Shown: positions 5,667 to 13,270 of the stretch, piece after piece
How positions within the stretch are numbered: the first letter of the stretch is position 1
Layout of the letters: the number at the start of each line of letters is the position of its first letter
Assembly: GCA_001751225.1 (NCBI GenBank)
Contig: MAXT01000362.1
Coordinates: 4,674 to 18,125 of the forward strand
Direction of reading: 5' to 3'
DNA: 13,452 nucleotides
Source: Desulfuromonadales bacterium C00003107
GTDB lineage: Bacteria > Desulfobacterota > Desulfuromonadia > Desulfuromonadales > Syntrophotaleaceae
Notes under the pieces: model-generated
Told to the model about the DNA's origin: nothing
The model's input: only the letters and a program-made list of their open reading frames with translations
Databases searched by the model: none
Made by a program: the position numbers and the translations under genes

Positions 5667-7168
5667 AACAGATTCACGCGCTGCCCGGCATCAGGGTGGA
5701 AGGCGTCGAGCCAGGTAAGGGGTTTCACGTATCCCGGTTACGGATCGTGCAGCGGTTGGATGCGCCGAGCCAATGCGAATTGCGTTGGAGTGCGTTGACC
5801 TCGGATACTTCCGCCCGGCAGCAGGTCGCCGTCAAGCCGGGCGATTTGCTCAGCGTGCATATCGACGGCCAGCCGGCGGCGGTCTTCAGCGGCGAGGTTG
5901 CCAGCGTCGAGCACCTGCATGAGCCGTCCGGCGCATTTACCCTGTGTGTGCGAGCCTACGATGCACTGGGCCGCTTGCAACACCGGCAGACCGTTCGTAC
6001 CCATGTAGAAATCACCACCGCCGAACTGGCCCGGACCCTCGCTAGCGAGGCGGGAATGAACACCGAAGCGAGTGCCGAAGGACCGGTCTGGCCACGTATC
6101 GTGCCCCGCTTCGCTCACGATCTTGCTCTATTACGGGAGTATGCTGCACGTAGCGATTTGCACTTCTTTGTGCTGGACGAGACTCTGTGCTTGTTTTCCC
6201 TCCAGGCACTGGAAGACGACATTCTAGAACTGTCCCTGGGGGAGAACCTTTTCGAAACGCGGTTGGAGCACAACGCCCTCCGGTCCGTGAATACGGTGCG
6301 GCTGCTTGGCTGGGACCTCCATACCGGCGAGCCCCGTCAGGTTCAATCTCAAAGGGCGACCAACATTACGGTCGGGGAATATTCCACCGGTGAACGAACC
6401 CTGCTGGGAGCAGTGGTGGAGAGCGACAGCGAGGCTGAGTTCCTGCTGGCCGCTGAACTGGAGCGCAATCAAGCAGCCAGTGAAGTAATGTGGGGCGTGG
6501 CGGAAGGCGACGTGGCTCTGAGGCCGGGCCGCCGGGTCAGGGTGCGGGGTGTCGCGGCAGGCCAGGAAGGTCCTTACCTGCTCAGGACGGTGGTACATAC
6601 CCTGGATGCTGACAGCGGCTACATCTGCGAACTGGATACCCGTCCGGAATCGCCCGATCACCCACAGGCGTTACCGGCACTGGTAGTAGCTGAAGTCTGC
6701 GATGTGGACGACCCCGAAGACTCTGGGCGGGTGCAAGTCAGCCTGAACAGCTTTGGCGATGCTCTGAGCTCCTGGATGATGGTCCTGCAGCTCGGCGCGG
6801 GCAACGACAAGGGCGTGGTGGTATTGCCGGAAGTGGGCGACCGCGTGCTGGTGGCTCTACCGGACGGGGATCCCTCGCGAGGGATCGTCCTCGGCGGCCT
6901 GTTCCACCGTGACGGCCCACCCCGCGATCCGAACGCCGCGCACCGTTCCGGCGAACACCGCCCGTACAGCCTGGTAACACGGGGTGGACAACGCATCCAG
7001 CTCAACGACGCGGACGGCTCCATCCGCCTGCAGAACTCTGAGGGTAGTTTCCTGTCCCTCACCCCCGACGGATTGCTGCTGCATGCCGAAGGGGAACTAG
7101 TAATCGAGGCTCCGGGCAAACGCCTGGTCCTCGGTGCCGACCGGATTGATATGCAACGGAGAACCTGA
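5663..7168 (+). CDS. VgrG-like CIS spike protein (Afp8/Pvc8-like)
   Basis: This is the trimeric spike that caps the tube and punctures the target. Residues about 1-320 look like the phage gpD/VgrG tail-hub module: an RIVQRLDAPSQCELRW strand, a DLLSVHIDGQPAAVFSGEVASVEH barrel strand, and ITTAELARTLASEAGM followed by VPRFAHDLALLREYAARSDL. An OB-fold region follows at about 340-415 (VAEVCDVDDPEDSGRVQV, then VLPEVGDRVLVALPDGDP and GIVLGGLFH), as in gp5/VgrG. The last 70 residues (RGGQRIQLNDADGSIRLQNSEG, LLLHAEGELVIEAPGK) are short repeated strands of the beta-helical needle. No enzymatic extension follows, so it is not an evolved VgrG. At 501 residues it has the usual length. The PAAR-like tip follows directly. 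Confidence 0.93.
   Translation: MKQIHALPGIRVEGVEPGKGFHVSRLRIVQRLDAPSQCELRWSALTSDTSARQQVAVKPGDLLSVHIDGQPAAVFSGEVASVEHLHEPSGAFTLCVRAYDALGRLQHRQTVRTHVEITTAELARTLASEAGMNTEASAEGPVWPRIVPRFAHDLALLREYAARSDLHFFVLDETLCLFSLQALEDDILELSLGENLFETRLEHNALRSVNTVRLLGWDLHTGEPRQVQSQRATNITVGEYSTGERTLLGAVVESDSEAEFLLAAELERNQAASEVMWGVAEGDVALRPGRRVRVRGVAAGQEGPYLLRTVVHTLDADSGYICELDTRPESPDHPQALPALVVAEVCDVDDPEDSGRVQVSLNSFGDALSSWMMVLQLGAGNDKGVVVLPEVGDRVLVALPDGDPSRGIVLGGLFHRDGPPRDPNAAHRSGEHRPYSLVTRGGQRIQLNDADGSIRLQNSEGSFLSLTPDGLLLHAEGELVIEAPGKRLVLGADRIDMQRRT
6869..6886 (+). repeat. 18-bp perfect palindrome within the spike gene
   Basis: GATCCCTCGCGAGGGATC reads the same on both strands. It lies in the OB-fold part of the spike gene (codons for DPSRGI) and could fold into a 7-bp stem with a CGCG loop. 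It may be incidental to GC-rich codon use. Confidence 0.4.
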
Positions 7169-7513
7169 ATGAAGCTATTGACGGAGGATGCAGATCTGCG
7201 CTGCGCTCATGAACTGGGACGGGTGATTATTACGGCGAGCCAGGGGTGGATCCGTATCGAGGATCGCCGGGTACTGGTGGAGCATGATCCCGTGTCACGT
7301 TCCATCGGCGGTTGTCCCAACTACGGCCCGACTATCAAGCCCTGCACCTTGACCCTGGCGGTGCAGCAGGGGTATTCCTCGCTGGTGCGGATCGATGGCC
7401 GGCGGGTATGCCTGGACACGGTGATCGGACTGACCGATGGTACCCCTCCCGGCACTGTAAGGTATCAGGTGCGCAACAGCGGTCAACAATTCGTGGAACA
7501 GGAGCAGCCATGA
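7169..7513 (+). CDS. PAAR-like spike tip protein
   Basis: A 114-residue protein between the VgrG-like spike and gp25 genes, where CIS loci usually carry the PAAR-like tip that sharpens the spike. The sequence is a run of short strands: AELGRV-like CAHELGRVIITAS, WIRIEDRRVLVEHDP, then IGGCPNYGPTIKPCTLTL, YSSLVRIDGRRVCLDTV and a final GTPPGTVRYQV. Cysteines in CAHE, GGCP and KPC together with the histidine could hold the metal ion typical of PAAR tips. The ATG follows the spike stop without a gap, with GGAG at 7157-7160 as ribosome site; its stop overlaps the next start in ATGA. It is short, with no toxin extension. The assignment rests on pattern and context. Confidence 0.75.
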   Translation: MKLLTEDADLRCAHELGRVIITASQGWIRIEDRRVLVEHDPVSRSIGGCPNYGPTIKPCTLTLAVQQGYSSLVRIDGRRVCLDTVIGLTDGTPPGTVRYQVRNSGQQFVEQEQP

Positions 7514-8010
7514 GAGGATCCGTAGATCGTGCCTGGCTGTTCGCTCTTCCGGCGGGTGCAATAGCTTCCGATCCGGGGGACGCGCCCCGCGGCCTGACCC
7601 TCGGTGCTACCGGCGCCATCGCCATGGTCGAAGAGCAGCGAGCCGTGCGCCAGGCAATTTTGTTGCTGCTCAGTACTCGGCCAGGCGAGCGGATCATGCG
7701 GCCCGATTACGGCTGCTGGCTGCATCGTCTGGTATTCGCGCCGAACGATGCCGGCACCTCCGGACTGGCGATTCATTACGTGGGAGAGGCCCTGCGGCGC
7801 TGGGAGCCGCGGGTGACGATTGTACGCCTGGATGCGGGCGCCAACCTGCACGGTAGTGGCGACGCTTCGGTGCTGGATATCGTACTGGAATACCGCATCC
7901 GCCGCACTCTGTGGGAGGAGCGCCTGACAATCGGTTACGACCTGCATGGCGCCCGACTGGTTACTGTGCCGACCGAGCAAGATTTGCAACAGGGGGATTT
8001 CAGGGCATGA
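7510..8010 (+). CDS. gp25-like baseplate wedge protein (Afp9-like)
   Basis: This is a baseplate wedge component that starts sheath assembly, as T4 gp25 and T6SS TssE do. The 166-residue protein has the family core: VEEQRAVRQAILLLLSTRPGERIMRPDYGCWLHRLVFAPND, including the characteristic LxTRPGERxMRPDYG segment, followed by a helix (AIHYVGEALRRWEPRVTI) and paired strands (VLDIVLEYRIRRT). The ATG at 7510 overlaps the previous stop (ATGA), and the preceding GGAGCAG supports it; longer in-frame upstream starts run through the PAAR-like gene and are rejected. The stop overlaps the baseplate J start in another ATGA. Confidence 0.93.
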   Translation: MRGSVDRAWLFALPAGAIASDPGDAPRGLTLGATGAIAMVEEQRAVRQAILLLLSTRPGERIMRPDYGCWLHRLVFAPNDAGTSGLAIHYVGEALRRWEPRVTIVRLDAGANLHGSGDASVLDIVLEYRIRRTLWEERLTIGYDLHGARLVTVPTEQDLQQGDFRA

Positions 8011-10577
8011 GCCTGCCGACACCCAAGCTGGACGACCGTACCTTCCATGACCTTCTGGCCGAAGCCAAACGACTGGTTCGCGAGCGCTGTCCCGAATGGA
8101 CCGACCTTAGTGCCAGCGATCCCGGGATCACCCTGCTGGAGCTTTACGCCTTCCTTACCGAGGTCATGCTTTACCGCATAAACCGCCTGCCGGAAAAAGC
8201 CTACATCGAGTTTTTACGCATGATGGGAGTCAAGCTTGCACCCCCGAGCGCCGCCAGGGTAGCGCTGCAACTGCGACGTACCGATGGTATCACCCGCCGG
8301 ATCGAGGTGCCGCGGGGCACCCGGGTGACGGTATCCCGTAGCGCCGAGGGGGAAGAGCCACCGGTCTTCGTTACCGCGGCGGCCGTTACCCTGGAGCCAA
8401 ATCAGCAAAGCACCACGGTTCTGGCCCATCACTGCCGATTGGTCCAAGGGGAGGCGTTGGGGGTATCCGACGGCCTGCCGGGGCAGAGTTTTCAACTGCG
8501 CAATGCGCCGGTGGTAGCACCGACTGGCGATGAGCTCGACCTTGTGGTGGCGGTGGAAACGACCGAAAAACTCGATGAGCGCGTCCCTTCCTTAAATCAC
8601 GAGGGCGCCACCTTCCGGGTCTGGCGGGAAGTGGCGCATTTTGCCCGCTTCGACGGCGATGACCATGTCTACGTCGCCGACCGTGCTACCGGCATCATCA
8701 CCTTCGCACCGGCGGTGCGCGCCGCGGGCGCGGATACCGGCAACGGCTTGAGTAGGACAGCCGAGGCTGTCGCCGCGGTACCGCCAGCCGGCAAACGCAT
8801 CTGTGCCTGGTACCGCTGCGGAGGCGGTCCGGCGGGCAATGTGGCCGCCCAGGCGCTCACCGTGCTCAAGGATCCGATCCCCGGTTTACGGGTCGACAAC
8901 CCCGAGGCGGCGGTAGGTGGATGCGAGGCCGAGTCGCTACAGAACGCCCTAGTACGGGGGCCGCAGGAACTGCACAGTCTCCACCGTGCCGTTACCGCGC
9001 GGGATTACGAAGCGGTGGCCCTGCGAGAGGGCAGCGTGGGCCGCGCCCATGCCGTCGCCCGCGCCGAGCGCTGGCGTTTCGCCGACCCCGGCACGGTACA
9101 GTTGCTACTGGTACCGGAACTCACGCGCAGTGCGCAACGGCTATTTAGCAAAACACAGCTCGAAAACGCCCGAACCGAAGAAGCCCTGACCCGGGTACGG
9201 CAGTCGATCGACGAGCGGCGCCCGTTGGGCACCTGTTGCGTCGTCGACTGGTACCGTTTTAAGCCGATCCAGGTACATGCGCGGTTGGTGCTACACCCGG
9301 AAGAAGACCTTCAGGCGGTACGCAGCCGGGTGGTGGCCCGTCTCTGTGAATTGATTAATCCCCTTGGCAGCCATCCCCTGCGACGCCGACTCCATGCTTC
9401 CGATATCTACCATACGGTGCTGAACGAACCAGGTGTGCTGTATGCCGACGGCGTAAGGTTTTTCGTCGACCAGGCCCCAGACGCTGAGGTAGGAGCGGTA
9501 AAGGTCGATCCTTTTCATCGCGGCCTTTGGTACGTCGCCGCCGGCGACCGTATGTTCCGTACCATGGACGACGGTTCGGGCTGGGAACTTCTAGATCGGT
9601 TCGACGGCGAGAGTGTCGAACAGGTGGCCTGCTGTGATTACAAGGCCGGCCTGGTCGCTGCCATATCCCACCAGACGGGCGATGACGGCGAGACAAGCCG
9701 AGTGCGCCTGAGCGAAGATTGCGGACGGAACTGGACGACGGTCCATGAATTGGGATTCCGGGTCAACGATGCTGCCTGGCTTTCTCGCGGCGGTGCCCCG
9801 GTTCTGTTGTTGGCGACCGACGAAGGGCTTTTTCAGGTACCGCCAAATTCCGGACCGGTGCCAGTACTGGTTGACCCGAACGACCAAAGTCTTGGCTTTT
9901 ACGCCGTTGTATCGGTGGAAGCTCCACGGATCGGAACCCAGGTCGCCGTAGCGGCGCGCAACAGCCACGGCGTCTACCTCTGCCCCGATGATCAATTGGA
10001 AGGATTTCGGAACATCGGCCTGACAGGGCGAGACGTACGAATACTGTCCGCTCAGCGCGTTGGTCCCCGGGCGTTTTTATGGGCCGGTCTGGCGGCAGTG
10101 GGCGGGGCGGAAGGGGACGGATGCCAGCGTTGGGAACTACGCCGAGATCCCGAGGAAATCGACGGCTGGACCGCCATGGGCAGCGGCTGGCGCGGCGGTT
10201 CTTGTCGGGCTATCGCCAGCCACGGCGAGCATGTCTATGCGGCAACCTTCCATGCCGGTGTGTTGTCCATGGACAGCGCCCGCAAGAATCCCGCCTGGCA
10301 GGTACCCGGCATCGACTGTGGCCTGCCGCTGCGGGATACCGAGCGCCTGCTGCACCGGGTGAACGACCTGGCCGTAGCACCGCCCCTGGATCAGACCGAC
10401 GAGGCGGACACGATACTGTTGTGCGGTGGCTCCAAGGGCGTATTCGGCAGCGACGACAATAAACGCTTCCGCTTGGTATCGGATACCACCTTTAGTGAAC
10501 TAGTCACCATCGGTGAAGGGTATCTGTTCTGCAGCGATGAACACCAGATAGAGACGGTACACGATGGATCGACCTGA
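8007..10577 (+). CDS. Baseplate J-like protein (Afp11-like) with C-terminal beta-propeller-like extension
   Basis: This is a large wedge protein of the CIS baseplate. Residues 1 to about 490 match the putative baseplate assembly/J-like family: LDDRTFHDLLAEAKRLVRERCPEWTDLSASDPG and LLELYAFLTEVMLYRINRLPEK at the N-terminus, then a domain with EAVALREGSVGRAHAV, RPLGTCCVVDWYRFKPIQV and an EDLQAVRSRVVARLCELINPL helix. From about 493 to 856 the character changes to repeated strand motifs of BNR/sialidase-like propellers: MFRTMDDGSGWELL, VRLSEDCGRNWTTV, then weaker units GVYLCPDD, GVLSMDS and GVFGSDDNKRFRLV. I count about five to seven possible blades. The ATG at 8007 overlaps the previous stop; an in-frame GTG-type start near 7911 would run through gp25 and is rejected. 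The extension may decorate the baseplate or contact a membrane or target; that is inference. Confidence 0.9.
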   Translation: MSLPTPKLDDRTFHDLLAEAKRLVRERCPEWTDLSASDPGITLLELYAFLTEVMLYRINRLPEKAYIEFLRMMGVKLAPPSAARVALQLRRTDGITRRIEVPRGTRVTVSRSAEGEEPPVFVTAAAVTLEPNQQSTTVLAHHCRLVQGEALGVSDGLPGQSFQLRNAPVVAPTGDELDLVVAVETTEKLDERVPSLNHEGATFRVWREVAHFARFDGDDHVYVADRATGIITFAPAVRAAGADTGNGLSRTAEAVAAVPPAGKRICAWYRCGGGPAGNVAAQALTVLKDPIPGLRVDNPEAAVGGCEAESLQNALVRGPQELHSLHRAVTARDYEAVALREGSVGRAHAVARAERWRFADPGTVQLLLVPELTRSAQRLFSKTQLENARTEEALTRVRQSIDERRPLGTCCVVDWYRFKPIQVHARLVLHPEEDLQAVRSRVVARLCELINPLGSHPLRRRLHASDIYHTVLNEPGVLYADGVRFFVDQAPDAEVGAVKVDPFHRGLWYVAAGDRMFRTMDDGSGWELLDRFDGESVEQVACCDYKAGLVAAISHQTGDDGETSRVRLSEDCGRNWTTVHELGFRVNDAAWLSRGGAPVLLLATDEGLFQVPPNSGPVPVLVDPNDQSLGFYAVVSVEAPRIGTQVAVAARNSHGVYLCPDDQLEGFRNIGLTGRDVRILSAQRVGPRAFLWAGLAAVGGAEGDGCQRWELRRDPEEIDGWTAMGSGWRGGSCRAIASHGEHVYAATFHAGVLSMDSARKNPAWQVPGIDCGLPLRDTERLLHRVNDLAVAPPLDQTDEADTILLCGGSKGVFGSDDNKRFRLVSDTTFSELVTIGEGYLFCSDEHQIETVHDGST

Positions 10578-11100
10578 CATAGAAGCCCTATTGCCGACCG
10601 TTTTCCAAGACGCGGTACGGCCCGGCACACCCCTGGACGCGTTACTGGAGGTGGCCGCGCGACTGCCGGAACCGGTGGAGGAACTGCTCGCCTCGGTGGA
10701 CCGGTTATTCGACCCACGCCGCGCACCGGACGAAATGGTCCCGTTTTTGGCCGCCTGGGTCGACCTGGACCATTTTCTGGTGCGTCGGTGCGCCGACGGA
10801 TCGGGGGGCGAACTACCGACCGGGCAGGGGCACTTGCGGGAGCTATGCGCGGCTGCCGCAGAGCTTTCGCGAATCCGAGGCACCCGCCGTGGCTTGATAC
10901 GATTTCTTGAGATTGCCACGGGACGAACCGGATTCCGTATCGAAGAGAACCGGGATCACAGCGGAGCATCGCGGCCTTTCCATCTGTTATTAACAGCGCC
11001 CCGGGAAACGGAAGCTCATGCAGAGCTGATCCACGCCATCGTGGCTTTCGAGAAACCGGCCTACGTCACTTACTACCAAGATGAACTCAGTTTCGAATAA
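10564..11100 (+). CDS. Phage tail protein I-like baseplate protein (Afp12-like)
   Basis: This partner of the J-like protein completes the baseplate wedges, as P2 gpI or T4 gp6/gp7-region proteins do. The 178 residues begin with LLPTVFQDAVRPGTPLDALLEVAARLPEPVEELLASVDRLFDPRRAPDEMVPFLAAWVDLD, the classic N-terminal pattern of tail protein I-like domain proteins. LRELCAAAAELSRIRGTRRGLIRFLEIATGRTGFRIEEN follows, again characteristic. The C-terminal strand region (FHLLLTAP, then a helix to VAFEKPAYVTYYQ) is complete. Its start lies 14 bases inside the end of the J-like gene. It is the last recognisable CIS structural gene of the set. Confidence 0.9.
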   Translation: MDRPDIEALLPTVFQDAVRPGTPLDALLEVAARLPEPVEELLASVDRLFDPRRAPDEMVPFLAAWVDLDHFLVRRCADGSGGELPTGQGHLRELCAAAAELSRIRGTRRGLIRFLEIATGRTGFRIEENRDHSGASRPFHLLLTAPRETEAHAELIHAIVAFEKPAYVTYYQDELSFE

Positions 11101-11117
11101 CCCAAAGGAATCGAGCC

Positions 11118-12086
11118 ATGCCAAATTATTTCGAAATTTCTCCGACGGACGACGTTTTGACCTTGCAGCAAGGCCAGGGGGCGGCCGGTTTCGCCGTGCG
11201 GTACGTGGGCGAGCGGTCGGTGGAGGCAAAAGCAAAAGCCGTGGCCCTGCAGGGGGCCGAGCAAGCCTGGTTGCAGGTGGCCAAACCGGCGACCAAAGAC
11301 ATGCAGTCGAACCAGACTCAGACCTTCAAGGTGCTGGTGAACGTACCACCCGGTACATCGGCGGGCCGCTACGGTCTAAGGTTGGATGTCATGTCGGAGG
11401 ACAACACCGATGAAGAGTACAACCAAGGGCCAGTGATCTCCTTCGAGGTCCCCGAGCTGTCGGAGCCGGCCCCAAAAACAGAAAAAGGGTTTCCCTGGTG
11501 GATCATCATCGTCGCTGCGGTGATTTTGGCGTTGGCTGCCGGCGGTATCGCCTGGTGGCTGGTGGCTCGCAATGACGTGGATCCGCTTGATTCGCCAGCC
11601 ATACCGCTAGTGTCTCAGATCGATTTCAGCGAAGCCGGTGGCGGTTTCTTTGCCAGCGATGCTTATCTGAGTTCCGGGATTGCGGTGGTGGAGGCGAAGC
11701 CTCAAGGTAGTTACTGTGCGGGGGCAGTGCCGACAATTTTGCCGGTGGGTCGCTACCGGCTCCCTAATCCGGCTCTCTCCACGGCGTCTCCGGGAAACCT
11801 CAATAGTTGCAACGCGGTGAATCTAGTTTTCAGGCTTCAGAACCCCGCCTCAAAGATATCCATTGAATTTTTTGGTGCTAATACGTCGTATCTTCTCAGC
11901 GCTTATGACAATGGCGGAAATGTTGTGGCATCTGACAAGGCAAACGCTACTCCCTACAATTACAGTACTCCCAGCACCGTCACAGTGAGCTCTGAAGAGA
12001 CGCTGATCGACCATTTCGAGTTCGGGCACCAGGGAGCCCTGACGATGATCCAATCGATCGAAATCACCACCCCTGACAAAGAGTAA
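11118..12086 (+). CDS. Single-pass membrane protein with Ig-like N-domain and cysteine-containing C-domain, CIS-associated
   Basis: A 322-residue protein of unknown family starting 17 bases after the last baseplate gene, with AAAGGA at 11103-11108 upstream. Residues about 1-112 look like an Ig-type beta-sandwich (LTLQQGQGAAGFAVRYVG, WLQVAKPA, TFKVLVNVPPGTSAGRYGLRLDVMS), similar in style to NEW3-like domains. A proline/lysine linker and one membrane helix follow (about 128-151, WWIIIVAAVILALAAGG). The rest, about 152-322, is strand-rich with two cysteines (GSYCAG and NSCNAV). Lysines before the helix and acidic residues after it suggest the N-domain is cytoplasmic and the C-domain periplasmic, where the cysteines could form a disulfide. 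A link between the baseplate and the inner membrane is plausible but not shown. The 3' third is noticeably less GC-rich than the rest. Confidence 0.78.
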   Translation: MPNYFEISPTDDVLTLQQGQGAAGFAVRYVGERSVEAKAKAVALQGAEQAWLQVAKPATKDMQSNQTQTFKVLVNVPPGTSAGRYGLRLDVMSEDNTDEEYNQGPVISFEVPELSEPAPKTEKGFPWWIIIVAAVILALAAGGIAWWLVARNDVDPLDSPAIPLVSQIDFSEAGGGFFASDAYLSSGIAVVEAKPQGSYCAGAVPTILPVGRYRLPNPALSTASPGNLNSCNAVNLVFRLQNPASKISIEFFGANTSYLLSAYDNGGNVVASDKANATPYNYSTPSTVTVSSEETLIDHFEFGHQGALTMIQSIEITTPDKE

Positions 12087-12097
12087 CTGGGCAGGCC

Positions 12098-12583
12098 ATG
12101 AAGATAAAAACTCTGCAAATCATGCTGCTGATCGCCGCGGTACTCTGTGCCGTCGGTATCTTTGCTGGCCTGGGCGGCGGCAGTCGTATCGATGGGCATA
12201 ATTTCAGTCCGCCCGCATGGTTAAAGGGCCTGGGTGGGTTTGCCGGCGGCCCACGCCTTTCCGCTCGGGATTTGACTGCCAACGGTGTCTCTCTGCAGGA
12301 ACCGCTGGTATTGCCCAGCGGCAGGACGAGGCAATTCAATGTCGCAAGTGCCGATGGCAAGGTTCGGAGGGTCGCTTTTCTGGTGACAGGGTCCAGCCAT
12401 GGCACACTGAATATCCGCTATAAACCGAATTCCGGGCAGAGGTTAAACGGCAAAAGAGTAGATCCGCAGAGCTGGCCCAACGAGGAAAAAGGAGACCCGA
12501 GCTTCGTGGTGTACAATGGCGGCGGAAAATTCGTATTTACGAATGCGGGACCCAGCAGTCTCAAGATCCGGTTGGAGGACTAA
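12098..12583 (+). CDS. Small membrane-anchored or secreted protein of unknown function
   Basis: I do not recognise this 161-residue protein. Residues about 7-27 (IMLLIAAVLCAVGIFAGLGGG) form a signal peptide or signal anchor; the cysteine lacks the small residue before it that a lipobox needs, so it is probably not a lipoprotein. After a flexible Gly/Pro segment, residues about 60-161 are predicted beta strands (EPLVLPSGRTRQFNV, RRVAFLVTGSSHGTLNIRY, SFVVYNGGGKFVFTNAGPSSLKIRL), a compact sandwich-like domain likely in the periplasm. It begins 11 bases after the preceding membrane protein with only a weak ribosome site (GGCAGG), and the next gene begins three bases after its stop. It may act with its two membrane-protein neighbours. 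Confidence 0.72.
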   Translation: MKIKTLQIMLLIAAVLCAVGIFAGLGGGSRIDGHNFSPPAWLKGLGGFAGGPRLSARDLTANGVSLQEPLVLPSGRTRQFNVASADGKVRRVAFLVTGSSHGTLNIRYKPNSGQRLNGKRVDPQSWPNEEKGDPSFVVYNGGGKFVFTNAGPSSLKIRLED

Positions 12584-12586
12584 ACC

Positions 12587-13270
12587 ATGAGCCCGCTTCA
12601 AAGCCTGCGCAAACCGCTCTTTCTGCTCGCCTTGATCGTGCTCTGTGTCGTTCTGCTTGCCGAACTGGGGGTTGCGGTGGCGGCTCCCTTGCTGGGGCGC
12701 TCCACCGGAGCCGTGGGTTGGGGGATACCGTGCCTTGCGCTACTGGACGGCCAACTGGTGTTCACCGCGCTGCTGATGGCGGCGCCACTGGTATTTCCGG
12801 AGCGGATTACCGGCCGCATTCAGGGGCTGGCCACCTTGATTGTGTCTCTGTTGCTGCTGCTGGGCTGCCTGGCGGCCGGCGTAGCGGCCATCGGATTGCT
12901 CATGCTGCTCATCGGCTTACTGCTCGCCCTTCCCTTCGGACCGATAGCTTATGCCGCCATGGGTTACGCTACTTTTCCCACCGGCGCCGCTGCCACCACC
13001 CTGGGACTGCTCATGACTGGCAAGCTGATCAGCAGCGGCGCGCTGGTGATGGCGCACCAGCGTTTTCTGGAGAACAGGGGGCTGATTCTGTTGATCGCCA
13101 CCTCGCTGCTGGCCACCATCATCGTCTCCTTCCTGCACGGCATGGTGCCGGGTTTCCTGGTTAGCGTGACCGATCTCATCGCTGCCCTTATAGTAGTAAT
13201 ACTGGCGGCGGTCTGGGTGATCGTCAGCCTGGTCTTCTCCATTATCGCCGTGATCAAGGCCGTGGCTTAA
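12587..13270 (+). CDS. Polytopic membrane protein of unknown function at the end of the CIS operon
   Basis: A 227-residue, very hydrophobic protein with about six or seven membrane segments (roughly 12-36, 44-69, 79-103, 103-127, 131-153, 163-185, 193-224). Charged residues are concentrated at the N-terminus (LRKP) and in short loops (PERITGR, HQRFLENRG). I see no transporter signature or catalytic motif. The start has a clear ribosome site (GGAGG, 12574-12578) inside the end of the previous gene, so it is co-expressed with the two membrane proteins before it. It could form a membrane platform with them or be unrelated cargo of the operon; nothing in the sequence decides. Confidence 0.75.
   Translation: MSPLQSLRKPLFLLALIVLCVVLLAELGVAVAAPLLGRSTGAVGWGIPCLALLDGQLVFTALLMAAPLVFPERITGRIQGLATLIVSLLLLLGCLAAGVAAIGLLMLLIGLLLALPFGPIAYAAMGYATFPTGAAATTLGLLMTGKLISSGALVMAHQRFLENRGLILLIATSLLATIIVSFLHGMVPGFLVSVTDLIAALIVVILAAVWVIVSLVFSIIAVIKAVA

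Noticed and set aside
6037..6050. 14-bp palindrome CCTCGCTAGCGAGG in the spike gene
   Set aside because: It is short and inside conserved coding sequence, so likely to arise by chance in GC-rich codons.
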